A stretch of 64,000 bases of DNA, taken from assembly GCF_029623395.1 (NCBI RefSeq), contig NZ_JAPYKK010000004.1, positions 106,150 through 170,149 on the forward strand, given 5' to 3'. This document shows, one piece after another, positions 53,791-63,955 of the stretch; position 1 is the stretch's first letter, and every line of letters starts with the position of its first letter. The translations under genes and the position numbers were made by a program. The DNA is from Sphingomonas echinoides (GTDB lineage: Bacteria; Pseudomonadota; Alphaproteobacteria; Sphingomonadales; Sphingomonadaceae). The notes beneath the pieces are model-generated. The model was given only the letters and a program-made list of their open reading frames with translations, had not been told where the DNA came from and did no database searches.

Positions 53791-54480
53791 GTGATCAAGG
53801 TTGTCAGCTACAACATGCACAAGGGAGTCGGGCTAGACCGTCGCCGCGACCCGCGTCGGATCCTCGACGTGCTGTGCGAAATCGACGGAGACGTCATCGC
53901 CTTGCAGGAGGCGGATCTGCGCCACGGTACCCGCGCGGCGATCATCCCGCATCGCCTGCTGGAGGAGCACACCCCGTGGCGTGCGGTGCCGCTTCATGAC
54001 CGATTGAGCATGGGCTGGCATGGCAATGCCTTGCTCGTCCGCAAGGATTGCGACGTGCTGCGCTCGACCGCGCTCCACATCCCAGCGCTGGAACCCCGGG
54101 GCGCGATCCGGGTCGACGTGGCGATCGACTCGCAGCCGGTCCGCGTCCTCGGGATGCACCTCGACCTGTCTGGACTGTGGCGACGCCGCCAGGCGCGCGC
54201 CATCCTGACGCACGTCGAGGACTGCGCGCCTCCAATGCCGACGGTGATGATGGGGGATCTCAACGAATGGACTCCCAATGGCGGCTGCCTGCATGATTTC
54301 CGCCACACGTTCGATATCGCACCGACTGGCCCAAGCTTTCATGCGCGCCGCGCAATCGGGCGGCTCGACCGGATTATGACGCGCGGTTTTCGAGTGGCGG
54401 ACTGCGGAGTCCATACGAGCACGCTCGCACGCAAGGCCTCGGACCACTTGCCGATCTGGGCGCTGATCGAACCGCAATGA
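53791..54480 (+). CDS. Endonuclease/exonuclease/phosphatase (EEP) family protein
   Basis: A 229-aa metal-dependent phosphohydrolase with a GTG start. EEP motifs are NMHKGVG (Asn8), ALQEAD (Glu), GDLNEW and SDHLPI. No signal peptide. It overlaps the patatin gene by ATGA. Family members cut DNA, phospholipid head groups or inositol phosphates; coupling to a phospholipase-like patatin hints at a lipid substrate, which is inference. Confidence 0.85.
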   Translation: MIKVVSYNMHKGVGLDRRRDPRRILDVLCEIDGDVIALQEADLRHGTRAAIIPHRLLEEHTPWRAVPLHDRLSMGWHGNALLVRKDCDVLRSTALHIPALEPRGAIRVDVAIDSQPVRVLGMHLDLSGLWRRRQARAILTHVEDCAPPMPTVMMGDLNEWTPNGGCLHDFRHTFDIAPTGPSFHARRAIGRLDRIMTRGFRVADCGVHTSTLARKASDHLPIWALIEPQ

Positions 54481-56780
54481 CGCACGACAAGGAGTTGCGC
54501 CTGGCCCTGGTGTGCTACGGCGGCATCAGCCTTGCCGTCTACATGCACGGGATCACCAAGGAGATCTGGCGGCTTGCCTGCGCGAGCCAGGCGTTTCATG
54601 GCGGGGCGCGTCAACCGGACGCCGAAACCGGAAGCGCTGGCATTTACCGTGCCCTGCTCGACGAGATCGAAACGGAGACCGGGGTGCGCCTGCGCGTTCT
54701 GGTCGACATCATCGCTGGCGCCAGCGCGGGCGGCATCAACGGCGTTTTCCTCGGGCAAGCGATCAGCAGCGGGCAAAGCCTTGAACCCCTCACCAAATTG
54801 TGGCTCGAGTCGGCCGATGTCGAAGCGCTGATCGACGAACGACAAGCACCGACGACGCGCTTTTCGAAGGCGTGGGCGCTTCCGCTCGCCTGGGTCGCGG
54901 CGCGGAGCGCCGACGGCGTCGACGCGACCGTCGATTCTGACGCGCGTGACGAAGTGCGCGCCAAGCTGTCGCATTTCATCCGGTCCCGTTGGTTCGAACC
55001 GCCGTTCGGGGGCGAACGGTTCACCGGGCTGATCCTCGATGCGCTGGAGGCGATGGCCGCCGCGCCCCGCACCCCGCGGCTGCTTCCCCCGGGCCAGCCG
55101 CTCGACCTGTTCGTCACCGTCACCGATTTCCGGGGGCATCCGGAACGCCTGACGCTCCATTCGCCCCCGGAAGTGGTCGAGACGGAACACCGCGTCGTGG
55201 TTCCGTTCAGCGATCACGGCGTCGCGTGCGAGACGCTCGCCGATCCCGCGGAGCTGGCGTTCGCGGCGCGCGCGACCTCGTGCTTCCCGGGCGCGTTCCC
55301 GCCGTTCATGGTCGGCGAACTCGACCGGGTTCTTGAGTCCCGATCTGCGGCATGGCGCGGACGCGACGCCTTTCTCGCGCGGATTTTGCCGCGGCAATAC
55401 GCCGTCAATGCTGCCGAAAGCGCCGTCCTGATCGACGGATCCGTGCTCAACAACGCACCATTCCGTCCCGCAATCGACGCATTGCGCGAGCGTCCTGCGC
55501 AACGCCAGATCGACCGCCGGTTCGTCTATATCGACCCGCATCCGCGCGGCAGCTTCGGTTTGGTCGGCGGCGGCGACAAACCCCCCGGCTTTTTCCAGAC
55601 GATCATCGGCGCGATGTCGGAATTGCCGCGCCAGCAACCGATCCGCGACAATCTGGACGACATCGCCGAACGATCGCGCCGAATCGAGCGGATGCGAACG
55701 ATTATCGCCGGAATCCGTCCGGAAGTCGAAAAGCAGGTCGAGGCGTTGTTCGGCTATACCCTGTTTCTCGATTCACCGACCCCGTCGCGCCTCGCCGCGT
55801 GGCGCCAGCGCGCACAGATCGCGGCGGCGAAAAGTTCGGGCTACGCCTATACCGCCTATGGGCATCTCAAGCTGACCGGTGTGATCGACGCAATCGTCGC
55901 GCTGCTGGACGGGGTGGGCGGCGATGCGCGCCCCCACAGCATTGCCCCAATTCGGCAACGTGTCGAAAAGGCGGTTGCCTCTCAAGGCTTTGGCGAACCC
56001 CGGACGGGCTTCGTAGGCGGTGCCGGACAGCCTATGATTGTTTTCCTACGCACGTTCGATCTTGGGTTCCGGTTGCGCCGGTTGCGTCTCGTGGCGCGGC
56101 GCATCGCCGAAATGGAAGGTGATCACCCGGAAAGCGAACTCGGTCCAATCCGGGAGGCGGTCTATGCAAGCTTGGCCGACTATCTGGAATGCAAGCGCAC
56201 CGATCTGTACGCGGCGCTCTGCCCGGATGTGCGCGCACCGGACGGAGACGCCGCCGTCCTGCTCGACAGCCTTGGAACTGCTATGGCGCTGCGGGACCTG
56301 GACACCGCGACCGACACGCGCCTGGCAACCGCGCTCACCCATTTGTCCCGCGACGTAAAGCGACCGATCCTGCTGACCTATCTGGGTTTCCCCTATTATG
56401 ATGTCGCCACCCTGCCCTTATTGCAAGGCGAAGGACTCGACGAGTTCGACCCGATCAAGGTCGATCGGATCGCGCCCGACGATGCGACGTCGATTCGTTC
56501 CGGCGGTGCCGAGGCCACGTTGAAAGGCATACAGTTCAACAGTTTCGGCGCGTTCTTCAGCCGGGCCTACCGCGAGAACGACTATCTGTGGGGGCGCCTC
56601 CACGGCGCGGAACGAATGATCGACATCGTGCTGTCGGTGCTGGAGGGGGACCAGCGGCTCAAACCCGGCAGAACCGCCGCGATCAAGCGCGCCGCGTTCC
56701 TCGCTATTCTAGACGAGGAAGCCGGCCGGCTTTCCGCAATTCCAGGCCTGTTCGAGACGCTGCGCCGCGAGATTGGCTGA
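54477..56780 (+). CDS. Patatin-like phospholipase (DUF3376 type)
   Basis: A 767-aa protein. The patatin domain (about 1-330) has the oxyanion segment CYGGISLAVYMHG (13-25), the catalytic Ser83 in GASAGG and Asp320 in LIDGSVLNNAP. A long C-terminal helical region (about 380-767) matches the DUF3376 type of large patatin-related proteins. No signal peptide. It likely cleaves acyl chains from lipids. It is coupled to the EEP gene. Confidence 0.85.
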   Translation: MTHDKELRLALVCYGGISLAVYMHGITKEIWRLACASQAFHGGARQPDAETGSAGIYRALLDEIETETGVRLRVLVDIIAGASAGGINGVFLGQAISSGQSLEPLTKLWLESADVEALIDERQAPTTRFSKAWALPLAWVAARSADGVDATVDSDARDEVRAKLSHFIRSRWFEPPFGGERFTGLILDALEAMAAAPRTPRLLPPGQPLDLFVTVTDFRGHPERLTLHSPPEVVETEHRVVVPFSDHGVACETLADPAELAFAARATSCFPGAFPPFMVGELDRVLESRSAAWRGRDAFLARILPRQYAVNAAESAVLIDGSVLNNAPFRPAIDALRERPAQRQIDRRFVYIDPHPRGSFGLVGGGDKPPGFFQTIIGAMSELPRQQPIRDNLDDIAERSRRIERMRTIIAGIRPEVEKQVEALFGYTLFLDSPTPSRLAAWRQRAQIAAAKSSGYAYTAYGHLKLTGVIDAIVALLDGVGGDARPHSIAPIRQRVEKAVASQGFGEPRTGFVGGAGQPMIVFLRTFDLGFRLRRLRLVARRIAEMEGDHPESELGPIREAVYASLADYLECKRTDLYAALCPDVRAPDGDAAVLLDSLGTAMALRDLDTATDTRLATALTHLSRDVKRPILLTYLGFPYYDVATLPLLQGEGLDEFDPIKVDRIAPDDATSIRSGGAEATLKGIQFNSFGAFFSRAYRENDYLWGRLHGAERMIDIVLSVLEGDQRLKPGRTAAIKRAAFLAILDEEAGRLSAIPGLFETLRREIG

Positions 56781-56819
56781 CACTGGTCAAGCCGCACGGT
56801 TTTGAGTAGCCTCACCGTC

Positions 56820-57179
56820 ATGCAATTCCTCAAGATCCTGTTCTGGTGCCTGCTAGCGTTCATCGCCGCAGTGTTCACCGTCGCCAACTGGACAAGTGTC
56901 GCGATCCGCCTGTGGGGCGGGATGGAAGCGCTGGTGAATCTGCCGTTGCTCCTGCTCGTGACTTTCCTGGCGGGGCTTCTGCCGACTCTCGCATGGCATT
57001 CGACGTTGCGCTGGCGCCTGCGCGCGCGGTTGGCGAATGCAGAACGAACGTTGGCCGACATGCGTGCAGCAATGTCTCCGCAGATTGCGGCGGCACCACC
57101 CGCCCCGCTTCCGATCGATCCGCCAGGAACGATCTCTGCCTCCGCGCAGGCATCCTCAGCCAGTGGAGCGATTTTGTGA
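56820..57179 (+). CDS. LapA/DUF1049 membrane protein
   Basis: A 119-aa protein with two predicted transmembrane helices (about 5-25 and 40-62; WGGMEALVNLPLLLLVTFL between them) and a cytoplasmic coiled tail (RARLANAERTLADMRAAM). This is the LapA-domain layout (lipopolysaccharide assembly protein A). The ATG at 56820 is favoured over an upstream TTG. It overlaps pyrF by GTGA, an arrangement usual in alphaproteobacteria. Confidence 0.8.
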   Translation: MQFLKILFWCLLAFIAAVFTVANWTSVAIRLWGGMEALVNLPLLLLVTFLAGLLPTLAWHSTLRWRLRARLANAERTLADMRAAMSPQIAAAPPAPLPIDPPGTISASAQASSASGAIL

Positions 57180-57850
57180 GCAACCGTCTATATGTTGCGC
57201 TCGACACACCCGATCTGGCCAAGGCGCATGCAATGGCGGAGCGCGTTCGCCATCATGTCGGCGGCATCAAGCTCGGTCTCGAGTTCTTCCTCGCTAACGG
57301 GCAGGCTGGAATTCGCAGCATGGCCAACGTTGGCTTGCCGATCTTCCTCGATCTAAAACTCCACGATATCCCCAACACGGTCGCCAAAGCGATCATGACG
57401 TTGCACGGGATCGATCCCGCCATCCTGACCGTGCACGCAGCGGGTGGCCGCGCAATGCTGGAAGACGCCAAGGCAGCGGCCCCCACCGGGACGAAAGTCG
57501 TCGCGGTGACGACGCTCACCAGCCTCGACGCAGAGGACCTTGCATCTATTGGTGTTCCCGGGTCTCCACAGGACCAGGTCTTGCGATTGACCGAACTGGC
57601 CAAAGAGTCGGGAATCGACGGGATCGTCTGCTCGGGGGCCGAGGTGGCAGCGGCTCATGCGCTGTGGCCGAAAGGGTTTTTCGTCGTGCCCGGTGTTCGG
57701 CCGGCAGACGGCGCGCTTGGCGATCAGAAGCGCGTCGTCACGCCCCGTGCTGCGATCGACGCGGGCGCATCGGTCCTTGTGATCGGCCGCCCGATTACCC
57801 AAGCGGTTGATCCAAACGAGGCTGCCCGCGCAATCGAAGCCACGCTGTAA
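57176..57850 (+). CDS. pyrF: Orotidine-5'-phosphate decarboxylase
   Basis: A 224-aa TIM barrel starting at GTG (SNRLYVALDTPD). The active-site signature is DLKLHDIPNTV (residues about 59-69), with phosphate-binding GVRPADGALGDQKRVVTP and VIGRPIT near the end. It makes UMP from OMP in pyrimidine synthesis. Confidence 0.95.
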   Translation: MSNRLYVALDTPDLAKAHAMAERVRHHVGGIKLGLEFFLANGQAGIRSMANVGLPIFLDLKLHDIPNTVAKAIMTLHGIDPAILTVHAAGGRAMLEDAKAAAPTGTKVVAVTTLTSLDAEDLASIGVPGSPQDQVLRLTELAKESGIDGIVCSGAEVAAAHALWPKGFFVVPGVRPADGALGDQKRVVTPRAAIDAGASVLVIGRPITQAVDPNEAARAIEATL

Positions 57851-57952
57851 TCGAGCCAGTCACCGCAGCGTGGTGCACCTCTTCGTTCGGCTGAAGTTAA
57901 GCCCTTCGTGCTACCGCTTGCGCGCATCACGACGACCGCCAAGGACTTCTGC

Positions 57953-58591
57953 ATGCCCGTTACCGCCAAGATCTGTGGACTCTCCACACCGGAAACGCTC
58001 GACTGTGCGATCGCCGGGGGCGCAAGCCACGTTGGGCTAGTGTTTTTCCCACCATCGCCCCGCCACGTCGGACGCGACCGAGCCGAGCAGCTCGCGGCGC
58101 GTGTCCCCGATCATGTGGCACGCGTGGGGGTGTTCGTGGACCCGGACGACGCCACGCTGGACGCGGCGATCGCGGTTGGGCGGCTCAGTGTTCTGCAACT
58201 GCATCAAACGCCGCCAGCGCGCACCGCGGCGATCAAGGCGCGAACCGGCCTGGAGCTCTGGAGTGCCGTCGCGGTACGGACTCGCGCTGATCTCGCTGAC
58301 GCTCTGCCGTATCACGGCCTCGCGGACCGCATCCTGTACGACGCGAAGACACCCCCTGGTGCAGCGCTGCCCGGTGGGATGGGCGTACGCTTCGACTGGA
58401 CGCTCCTTCAGGGTGTCCGTCACGTGCAGCCTTGGGCGCTGTCAGGCGGCCTGGATGCGCACAACGTGGCAGAGGCGATCCGGATAACCGGCGCGACGCT
58501 GGTGGACGTGTCGTCGGGGCTAGAAAGCGCCCCGGGGATCAAGGACCCGACGCGGATCTCCGCGTTCCTGCACGCCGTAGCATCATACTGA
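57953..58591 (+). CDS. trpF: Phosphoribosylanthranilate isomerase
   Basis: A 212-aa TIM barrel with KICGLSTPE (residues 6-14, catalytic Cys8), GLVFFPPSPRHV, VGVFVDPDD, LQLHQ, DAKTPPGAALPGG and the phosphate loop LSGGLDAHNV...DVSSGLES. AAGGA precedes the ATG. It acts in tryptophan synthesis; trpB/trpA are not within 1 kb. Confidence 0.95.
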   Translation: MPVTAKICGLSTPETLDCAIAGGASHVGLVFFPPSPRHVGRDRAEQLAARVPDHVARVGVFVDPDDATLDAAIAVGRLSVLQLHQTPPARTAAIKARTGLELWSAVAVRTRADLADALPYHGLADRILYDAKTPPGAALPGGMGVRFDWTLLQGVRHVQPWALSGGLDAHNVAEAIRITGATLVDVSSGLESAPGIKDPTRISAFLHAVASY

Positions 58592-58596
58592 TAGGA

Positions 58597-58614
58597 CCGG
58601 GTCGATAGACCCGG
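58597..58614. other. Short hairpin after trpF
   Basis: CCGGGTC (58597-58603) pairs with GACCCGG (58608-58614) over a GATA loop. There is no T-run, so a terminator role is only possible. Confidence 0.35.
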
Positions 58615-58757
58615 CTCCGCCCCGCAGACCCTTATAAGCGTCGAGGTGCGCGTCGTCGCACCCCATGGGGATGGACATTTCACAATGGCACCACCGCGCC
58701 TGTCATTTTCGGGTTCGTAGGATACGCCCCGCCGGGGTCGTATCGTCCTGCGAAAAG

Positions 58758-58832
58758 TGGCTCCCTGAGTAGGATTCGAACCTACGGCCGCTCGATTAAC
58801 AGTCGAGAGCTCTACCGCTGAGCTATCAGGGA
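58758..58832 (-). tRNA. tRNA-Asn (anticodon GUU)
   Basis: On the minus strand TCCCTGA starts at 58832 and pairs with TCAGGGA, then G and an encoded CCA (58760-58758). The anticodon loop is CTGTTAA on a CTCGA/TCGAG stem and the T-loop is GGTTCGAATCC. Confidence 0.97.
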
Positions 58833-58974
58833 ACATCGCGGAGGCGCGCCTATAGCAACGGGTTGCGCGGCAATGCAAGCGCTGTGTCGCAGGTTTTTTA
58901 TATTACTGAGAAAATGGCGGTTTTCTGCGGTTTCTACGACATCGATCGAGATCGCCTTGTTTGCGCGCGGCGTT

Positions 58975-59565
58975 TCAGAACTTCATGCCGACAACGAGAT
59001 TCGCAATCGGGTTCAATCCCCCGCGTCGTTCGCCCAACGCACGATAGGAGCGCGGTAGATCCGCATTGGCCGCGCCGACGAGCGTGCCCAACTCGACCCC
59101 GAACAACGCGTTCTTATACTGCCCACTGTATCCTACCGTCGCTGCGGGCGTACGACGGTTGAAACCGGTCCGCACCCCGGTGCCGGCACCCGGCAGGCGC
59201 GGTATGTACAGCAACCCGCCGGTGGCCTTCTCGGCGTCCCGCACAAAATTGGCGACCGAGAAGAACTTCATTCCGCCCGACAGATGGAGGCCGCTGCCAT
59301 TGAACGGGTAATAGTCGATCATTGAACTGGCAAAGCGGTGTTTCATCGCTCCGTCCGGATCAATCAGCTGATCGGCCTCCATGGGGGTCGTGACCATTGC
59401 GAGACGAATGCGAAAATCCGGTGTCACCCGCGCCTCCACAGGCGTCAGTTTTCCGACCATCTTGGCCGCCGATTCGCGCGATAAGACACCCGGATCCGCG
59501 TGAACGACGCTGGACAGCGTCGCGGCGGCGATCAGACCTGCAGCAATCCCCCCAATGATCCGCAT
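58975..59565 (-). CDS. Putative outer-membrane beta-barrel protein
   Basis: A 196-aa protein with a signal peptide (to about residue 23, VVHAD), and alternating beta-strand-like segments (MIDYYPFNGSGLHLSGGMKF; VGYSGQYKNALFGVELGTLV) ending VVGMKF with a C-terminal Phe. Start supported by AAGGGGG. No specific family recognised; small OmpA/OmpW-like barrel is the likely class. Confidence 0.65.
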   Translation of the reverse strand: MRIIGGIAAGLIAAATLSSVVHADPGVLSRESAAKMVGKLTPVEARVTPDFRIRLAMVTTPMEADQLIDPDGAMKHRFASSMIDYYPFNGSGLHLSGGMKFFSVANFVRDAEKATGGLLYIPRLPGAGTGVRTGFNRRTPAATVGYSGQYKNALFGVELGTLVGAANADLPRSYRALGERRGGLNPIANLVVGMKF

Positions 59566-59684
59566 TAACGCCCCCTTTGTGCGTCGCCACTCGCCCCGCC
59601 GCAACATAAGCGCAAATCGGGCACCTCGACAGTTACAATGTGTCGCATATCGATATTAAAGAGAAATAGATTTGGAGGCCTAAA

Positions 59685-59912
59685 ATGGCACGGCTCGTCG
59701 CGCGTCAGTCTCCGTTCATCTCCAACGGTTTACAAGGTCGTAGTTCTGACGAACACCGGAGCCTTGCACCGGATCGATCGTTCTGCGCTTCATGGCCTCG
59801 ACGGCACGGCTCGCCGCACAGACCAGTTCACTGGAGACCGAAATGCCCAAGTTCCCGCCGAATTTCCGCCGATCTGCGCTTGTTGTGGCGCTTGCGGCAT
59901 CGACCCTACTAA
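59685..59912 (+). CDS. Possible leader ORF with strong ribosome site
   Basis: ATG at 59685 follows a near-ideal GGAGG (59674-59678) at six bases. The 75-codon frame is Arg/Ser/Pro-rich with no recognised domain and overlaps the lipoprotein start in another frame. It may be a translated leader or chance; the strong ribosome site is the only support. Confidence 0.25.
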   Translation: MARLVARQSPFISNGLQGRSSDEHRSLAPDRSFCASWPRRHGSPHRPVHWRPKCPSSRRISADLRLLWRLRHRPY

Positions 59913-60478
59913 CGGCCTGCGCATCCGAATCGACCTATCGCCCCGCCGTTGGCAACGGCTTCTCGCGATCCGGCTACAGCGATCGCCAGATCGAGGACAA
60001 CCGCTTCCAGGTCAGTTTCTCGGGCAATAGCTACACGTCGCGCGACACGGTAGAGAAGTATCTTCTGTTCCGCGCCGCGGAATTGACCGTTCAACGCGGC
60101 TTCGACTATTTCGTCTTTGCTGACCGTAACGTCGACAAGAGCACGCGTACGTACGCCACGCCCGGTCTGGGTGGCTTTGGCGGAGGGTATGGCGGTTTGG
60201 GCTATGGCGGCGGCTTTGGTTATGGCGGCGGCTTCGGCGGCGGCTATTGGGGCCCCAGCTGGCGCTATCGCGGTCGCGGCTTCGGCTGGCGTTCGTGGGA
60301 TCCCTTCATCGGCGATCCATTCTTCGACCGCGGGATCGATATCAACACGATCGACAAGTACGAGGCCAACGCCGAGATCGTTGTTGGCAAGGGCCCCAAG
60401 CCGAAGGACAACATCCGTGCGTTCGATGCACGCGAGGTTCTGCGCAACCTCGGGCCGAGTATCGTCACGCCCAAGTAA
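59843..60478 (+). CDS. CC0125/CC1285-type lipoprotein, glycine-rich
   Basis: A 211-aa protein with a lipobox (LLTACAS, Cys about residue 27), so it is lipid-anchored. The mature part has FQVSFSGNSYTSRDTVEKYL and RGFDYFVFADRNV, then a Gly/Tyr/Phe repeat (about residues 115-150), and ends in a segment with EANAEIVVGKGPKP. It matches the CC0125/CC1285 family of alphaproteobacterial lipoproteins of unknown role. GGAG precedes the chosen ATG. A strong terminator follows. Confidence 0.8.
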   Translation: MPKFPPNFRRSALVVALAASTLLTACASESTYRPAVGNGFSRSGYSDRQIEDNRFQVSFSGNSYTSRDTVEKYLLFRAAELTVQRGFDYFVFADRNVDKSTRTYATPGLGGFGGGYGGLGYGGGFGYGGGFGGGYWGPSWRYRGRGFGWRSWDPFIGDPFFDRGIDINTIDKYEANAEIVVGKGPKPKDNIRAFDAREVLRNLGPSIVTPK

Positions 60479-60495
60479 GCTCGTGGTACAGAAAA

Positions 60496-60531
60496 GCCCC
60501 CCTTCCGCTGGTCGGAAGGGGGGCTTTTTTT
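60496..60531. terminator. Strong bidirectional terminator
   Basis: GCCCCCCTTCCG (60496-60507) and CGGAAGGGGGGC (60513-60524) form a perfect 12-bp stem with a 5-base loop, followed by seven T on the plus strand and preceded by AAAA, so it can end both the lipoprotein and secA transcripts. Confidence 0.9.
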
Positions 60532-60616
60532 GTCTGCGATCTGCGCTCGGACCAAAGGGCAGAACTTGCCCACTGATCGTCACCCCGCCTGCGCGAGATG
60601 ACGCCAGAAGCGGTCG

Positions 60617-63349
60617 TCAGACCGCGCCGTGGCAGTGCTTGTACTTGTTCCCCGACCCGCACGGGCAAGGCGCATTCCGACTGACGTTCCCGACCCAATC
60701 GGCCGGATCCTGTCCAAGCTCCTGACCTTCCGGTCGCGGGATCGACAGCGGCGGCAGACGCGTGGTGATCAAGCCGCTCGCGCCGTCCTGATCGTAGGTA
60801 TCGTCGTCGCCAGTGAACGGGTCGAAATGGTTGGTGATGAAGTCGGGCAACGTCGGCAGCGACGGCGCTGGCTCGACGTTGAACTGCGCGAACGCGATCG
60901 TCCGTGTCACGTCCTCGCGGATGCTCCCGAGCATGCGCTCGAACAGCGAGAACGCCTCCTGCTTATACTCGTTGATCGGCGTCTTCTGCGCATAGGCGCG
61001 CAGGTGGACGACCTGGCGGAGCGCGTCGAGCGTCGCGAGATGCTCCTTCCAGTGATGATCAAGGTTCTGCAGCAGGATCGATTTTTCGACCCGCACCCAC
61101 GTCTCCGGATCGAGCGACTCGGCCTTTTCACGGACCAGATCATCGGCCTGCGTGCGGACGCGCTCCTCGATGATCTCGGGATCGATCGCCTCTTCCTCGA
61201 GCCATGCCTCGATCTGCGGATCGAGGTTGAGCGTCGTCGCGAGCTGCTCCTTCATCCCCGCGATGTCCCATTGCTCGGGATAGGTGCCGGGAGGGCATGC
61301 CGCGCCGACGATGCCGTTGACCGTTTCCGAGCGCATGTCCTCGACCACGTCGCCAACGGTCGACGCGTCCATGATGTCGCTGCGCTGCTCGTAGATGACC
61401 TTGCGCTGGTCGTTCATCACGTCGTCATATTCGACGACCTGCTTGCGTATGTCGTAGTTGCGCGCCTCGACCTTCTTCTGCGCGGTCTCGATCGCCTTGG
61501 ACAGCCACTTGCTGCCAATCGCCTCGCCGTCGCCGATGTTCGAACGCATCATCTTGGCGAACAAAGTGTCCGGCCCGAAGATGCGCAGCAGATCATCGTC
61601 GAGGCTGAGGTAGAAGCGGCTCAGACCTGGATCGCCCTGACGCCCCGAACGCCCGCGCAGCTGGTTGTCGATCCGACGGCTCTCGTGCCGCTCGGTGCCG
61701 AGCACGAACAGCCCGCCCGCCGCGAGCACTTCGGCCTTCTCGACCGCGATTTCCTGCTTGATCCGAGCGACCGCCGCCTCGCGCTCCGGCCCCTCGGCCA
61801 TTGCCGACAGCTCGTCGTTGACGCGGAATTCGAGGTTGCCGCCGAGCTGAATGTCGGTGCCGCGGCCCGCCATGTTGGTCGCGATCGTCACCACGCTCTT
61901 GCGCCCCGCCTGCGCGACAATGTGCGCCTCGCGCTCATGCTGACGTGCGTTGAGCACCTCATGCTTGACGCCTTCCTGCACCAGGAATTCGCTGAGCAAT
62001 TCGGACTTCTCGATCGATACGGTGCCGACCAGCACCGGCTGGCCGAGATCGGCGTGATGCTTGATCTTCTTGGCGATCGCGCGGAATTTGTCCGCGGTGT
62101 CCTTGTAGAATTCGTCTTCCTCGTCGACGCGCTGGACCGGCACGTGCGTCGGAATCGTCACGACATTCATCTTGTAGATGTCGTAGAATTCCGCCGCCTC
62201 GGTCGCTGCCGTCCCGGTCATGCCCGCAAGCTTCGGATACATGCGGAAATAGTTCTGGAAGGTGATCGACGCCATCGTCTGGTTCTCGGGCTCGATCTCA
62301 ACGCCTTCCTTGGCCTCGATCGCCTGGTGCAGACCGTCCGACCAGCGCCGGCCGTCCATCATGCGGCCGGTGAACTCATCGATGATGATGACCTTGCCGT
62401 CCTTGACGATGTAATCGATGTCCGCCCGGAACATCATGTTTGCGCGCAGCGCCTGGTTGGTGTGGTGCACAACCTGCGTGTTCTCGAAATCGTACAGGTT
62501 CGCGCCCTCGAGCAGCCCCGCGGTCTCGAGCAGCCGCTCGATATTCTCGGTGCCGTCCTCGGTCAGGATGATCGACTTCTGCTTCTCGTCCTTCTCGTAA
62601 TCGGTCGGCTGGAGCTGCTTCACGATCAGGTCGACCGAACGATACAGGTCGGACTTGTCGTCGGTCGGACCGGAGATGATCAAAGGCGTGCGCGCTTCGT
62701 CGATCAGCACCGAATCGACCTCGTCGACGATCGCCATCGCGAACGGACGCTGGACCATCGATTCGCGTTCATACTTCATGTTGTCGCGCAGATAATCGAA
62801 CCCGAACTCGTTGTTCGTGCCGTAGGTGATGTCGGCGGCATAGGCGTCGAGCCGCTGCTGGTCGGACAGGTTGGGGATGATCACCCCAACCGTCATGCCA
62901 AGGAAATTATAGACCTGCGCCATCCAGCCCGCGTCGCGCGCCGCCAGATAGTCGTTGACCGTGATGACGTGGACGCCCTTGCCCGGCAGCGCGTTGAGAT
63001 AGGTCGCGAGCGTTGCGACGAGCGTCTTGCCCTCGCCGGTGCGCATCTCGGCGATCTCGCCGCGATGGAGCACGATGCCGCCGATCAGCTGGACGTCGTA
63101 ATGCCGCTGCCCGAGCGCGCGCTTGGCGGCTTCGCGGACCGTGGCGAACGCCTCGGGGAGCAGCGCGTCGAGATCCTCGCCCGCTTCGAGCCGTTCGCGG
63201 AAGCGGGCGGTCTGGCCCGACAGCTCCTCGTCGGACATGGCGGAAATGGTCGGTTCGAACCCGTTGATCTTCGTGACGATCGTCCCGAGCGACTTGACGT
63301 AACGGTCGTTGGACGAGCCGAAAAGCGATTTGGCAATGCCGCCGAACAT
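60617..63349 (-). CDS. secA: Preprotein translocase ATPase SecA
   Basis: A 910-aa motor of the Sec pathway. Walker A is [13 protein letters not shown], Walker B and adjacent is [19 protein letters not shown], helicase motif VI region [10 protein letters not shown] and RSGRQGDPG. The C-terminal zinc-binding SEC-C motif is [17 protein letters not shown]. The ATG at 63349 has AGGA seven bases upstream; a TTG two codons earlier is unlikely. Confidence 0.97.
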   Translation of the reverse strand: MFGGIAKSLFGSSNDRYVKSLGTIVTKINGFEPTISAMSDEELSGQTARFRERLEAGEDLDALLPEAFATVREAAKRALGQRHYDVQLIGGIVLHRGEIAEMRTGEGKTLVATLATYLNALPGKGVHVITVNDYLAARDAGWMAQVYNFLGMTVGVIIPNLSDQQRLDAYAADITYGTNNEFGFDYLRDNMKYERESMVQRPFAMAIVDEVDSVLIDEARTPLIISGPTDDKSDLYRSVDLIVKQLQPTDYEKDEKQKSIILTEDGTENIERLLETAGLLEGANLYDFENTQVVHHTNQALRANMMFRADIDYIVKDGKVIIIDEFTGRMMDGRRWSDGLHQAIEAKEGVEIEPENQTMASITFQNYFRMYPKLAGMTGTAATEAAEFYDIYKMNVVTIPTHVPVQRVDEEDEFYKDTADKFRAIAKKIKHHADLGQPVLVGTVSIEKSELLSEFLVQEGVKHEVLNARQHEREAHIVAQAGRKSVVTIATNMAGRGTDIQLGGNLEFRVNDELSAMAEGPEREAAVARIKQEIAVEKAEVLAAGGLFVLGTERHESRRIDNQLRGRSGRQGDPGLSRFYLSLDDDLLRIFGPDTLFAKMMRSNIGDGEAIGSKWLSKAIETAQKKVEARNYDIRKQVVEYDDVMNDQRKVIYEQRSDIMDASTVGDVVEDMRSETVNGIVGAACPPGTYPEQWDIAGMKEQLATTLNLDPQIEAWLEEEAIDPEIIEERVRTQADDLVREKAESLDPETWVRVEKSILLQNLDHHWKEHLATLDALRQVVHLRAYAQKTPINEYKQEAFSLFERMLGSIREDVTRTIAFAQFNVEPAPSLPTLPDFITNHFDPFTGDDDTYDQDGASGLITTRLPPLSIPRPEGQELGQDPADWVGNVSRNAPCPCGSGNKYKHCHGAV

Positions 63350-63445
63350 GGGCAATTCCTGTATGTCTAAAGGGGATGAGCGGCGCGCTACCCGCGGCCA
63401 CCGAAAGATGTCGTTAAGAAGGGCAGCGCGGCAGGCGCCGCCGGA

Positions 63446-63709
63446 TCAAGCCCGCGGGCGATCCAGGTACAGGCGCGGCGCTGCGGTGACCGGCAGGGTG
63501 AGGCTGCTGACCGAGAAGACCGGCGTTTCCACGAAGCCACCGGCGAGATGCAGATGGCCCGCAATCCGCAGGACCCGCGCCGGGAGCGCGATCTGCGCAC
63601 GAGCCGCCGAGACCGACTGACATTCAACCTGCACGTCCGGCGCACGAACGCCCGTCACCACGCCGGTCAGCGCAGAAAGGATCGCAGAAAAGAACAACAG
63701 CCATTCCAT
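63446..63709 (-). CDS. Small membrane-anchored hypothetical protein
   Basis: An 87-aa protein starting MEWLLFFSAILSALTGVVTG, one N-terminal membrane segment or signal anchor, then a beta-rich part ending APRLYLDRPRA. GGGG lies six bases upstream. No known family recognised. It is divergent from nothing obvious and lies about 100 bases upstream of secA on the same strand. Confidence 0.55.
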   Translation of the reverse strand: MEWLLFFSAILSALTGVVTGVRAPDVQVECQSVSAARAQIALPARVLRIAGHLHLAGGFVETPVFSVSSLTLPVTAAPRLYLDRPRA

Positions 63710-63797
63710 GGGTACCCCGGCATGTAATGGCTGCGACGCACTTCGTCTATCGGCAAACACCGCTCGTCGTGGGGGGCTGTTCGTGCGGAGAGGGCCC

Positions 63798-63955
63798 TTC
63801 GACTTCGCTCAGGGCGAACGGAGGAGGATGGTTTCGACGAGCAACCCGCGCCCGAAGTGTTGAAAGAAGGAACTGCGCTGAATTCTGCTCGTGCTGAGCG
63901 AGATAGCCCGTTTGTGCTGAACGAAATAACCCGTTCGTGCTGAGCGAAGTCGAAG
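63798..63955. repeat. 16-bp inverted repeat of an intergenic repeat family
   Basis: CTTCGACTTCGCTCAG (63798-63813) is the exact reverse complement of CTGAGCGAAGTCGAAG (63940-63955). The same motif type is common between genes in sphingomonads, so this is probably a REP-like element. Confidence 0.7.

Noticed and set aside
60629..63370. A 913-codon open frame exactly antisense to secA
   Set aside because: Long antisense frames are expected opposite high-GC genes; the translation is Arg/Asp/His-rich with no domain, while secA on the other strand is certain.
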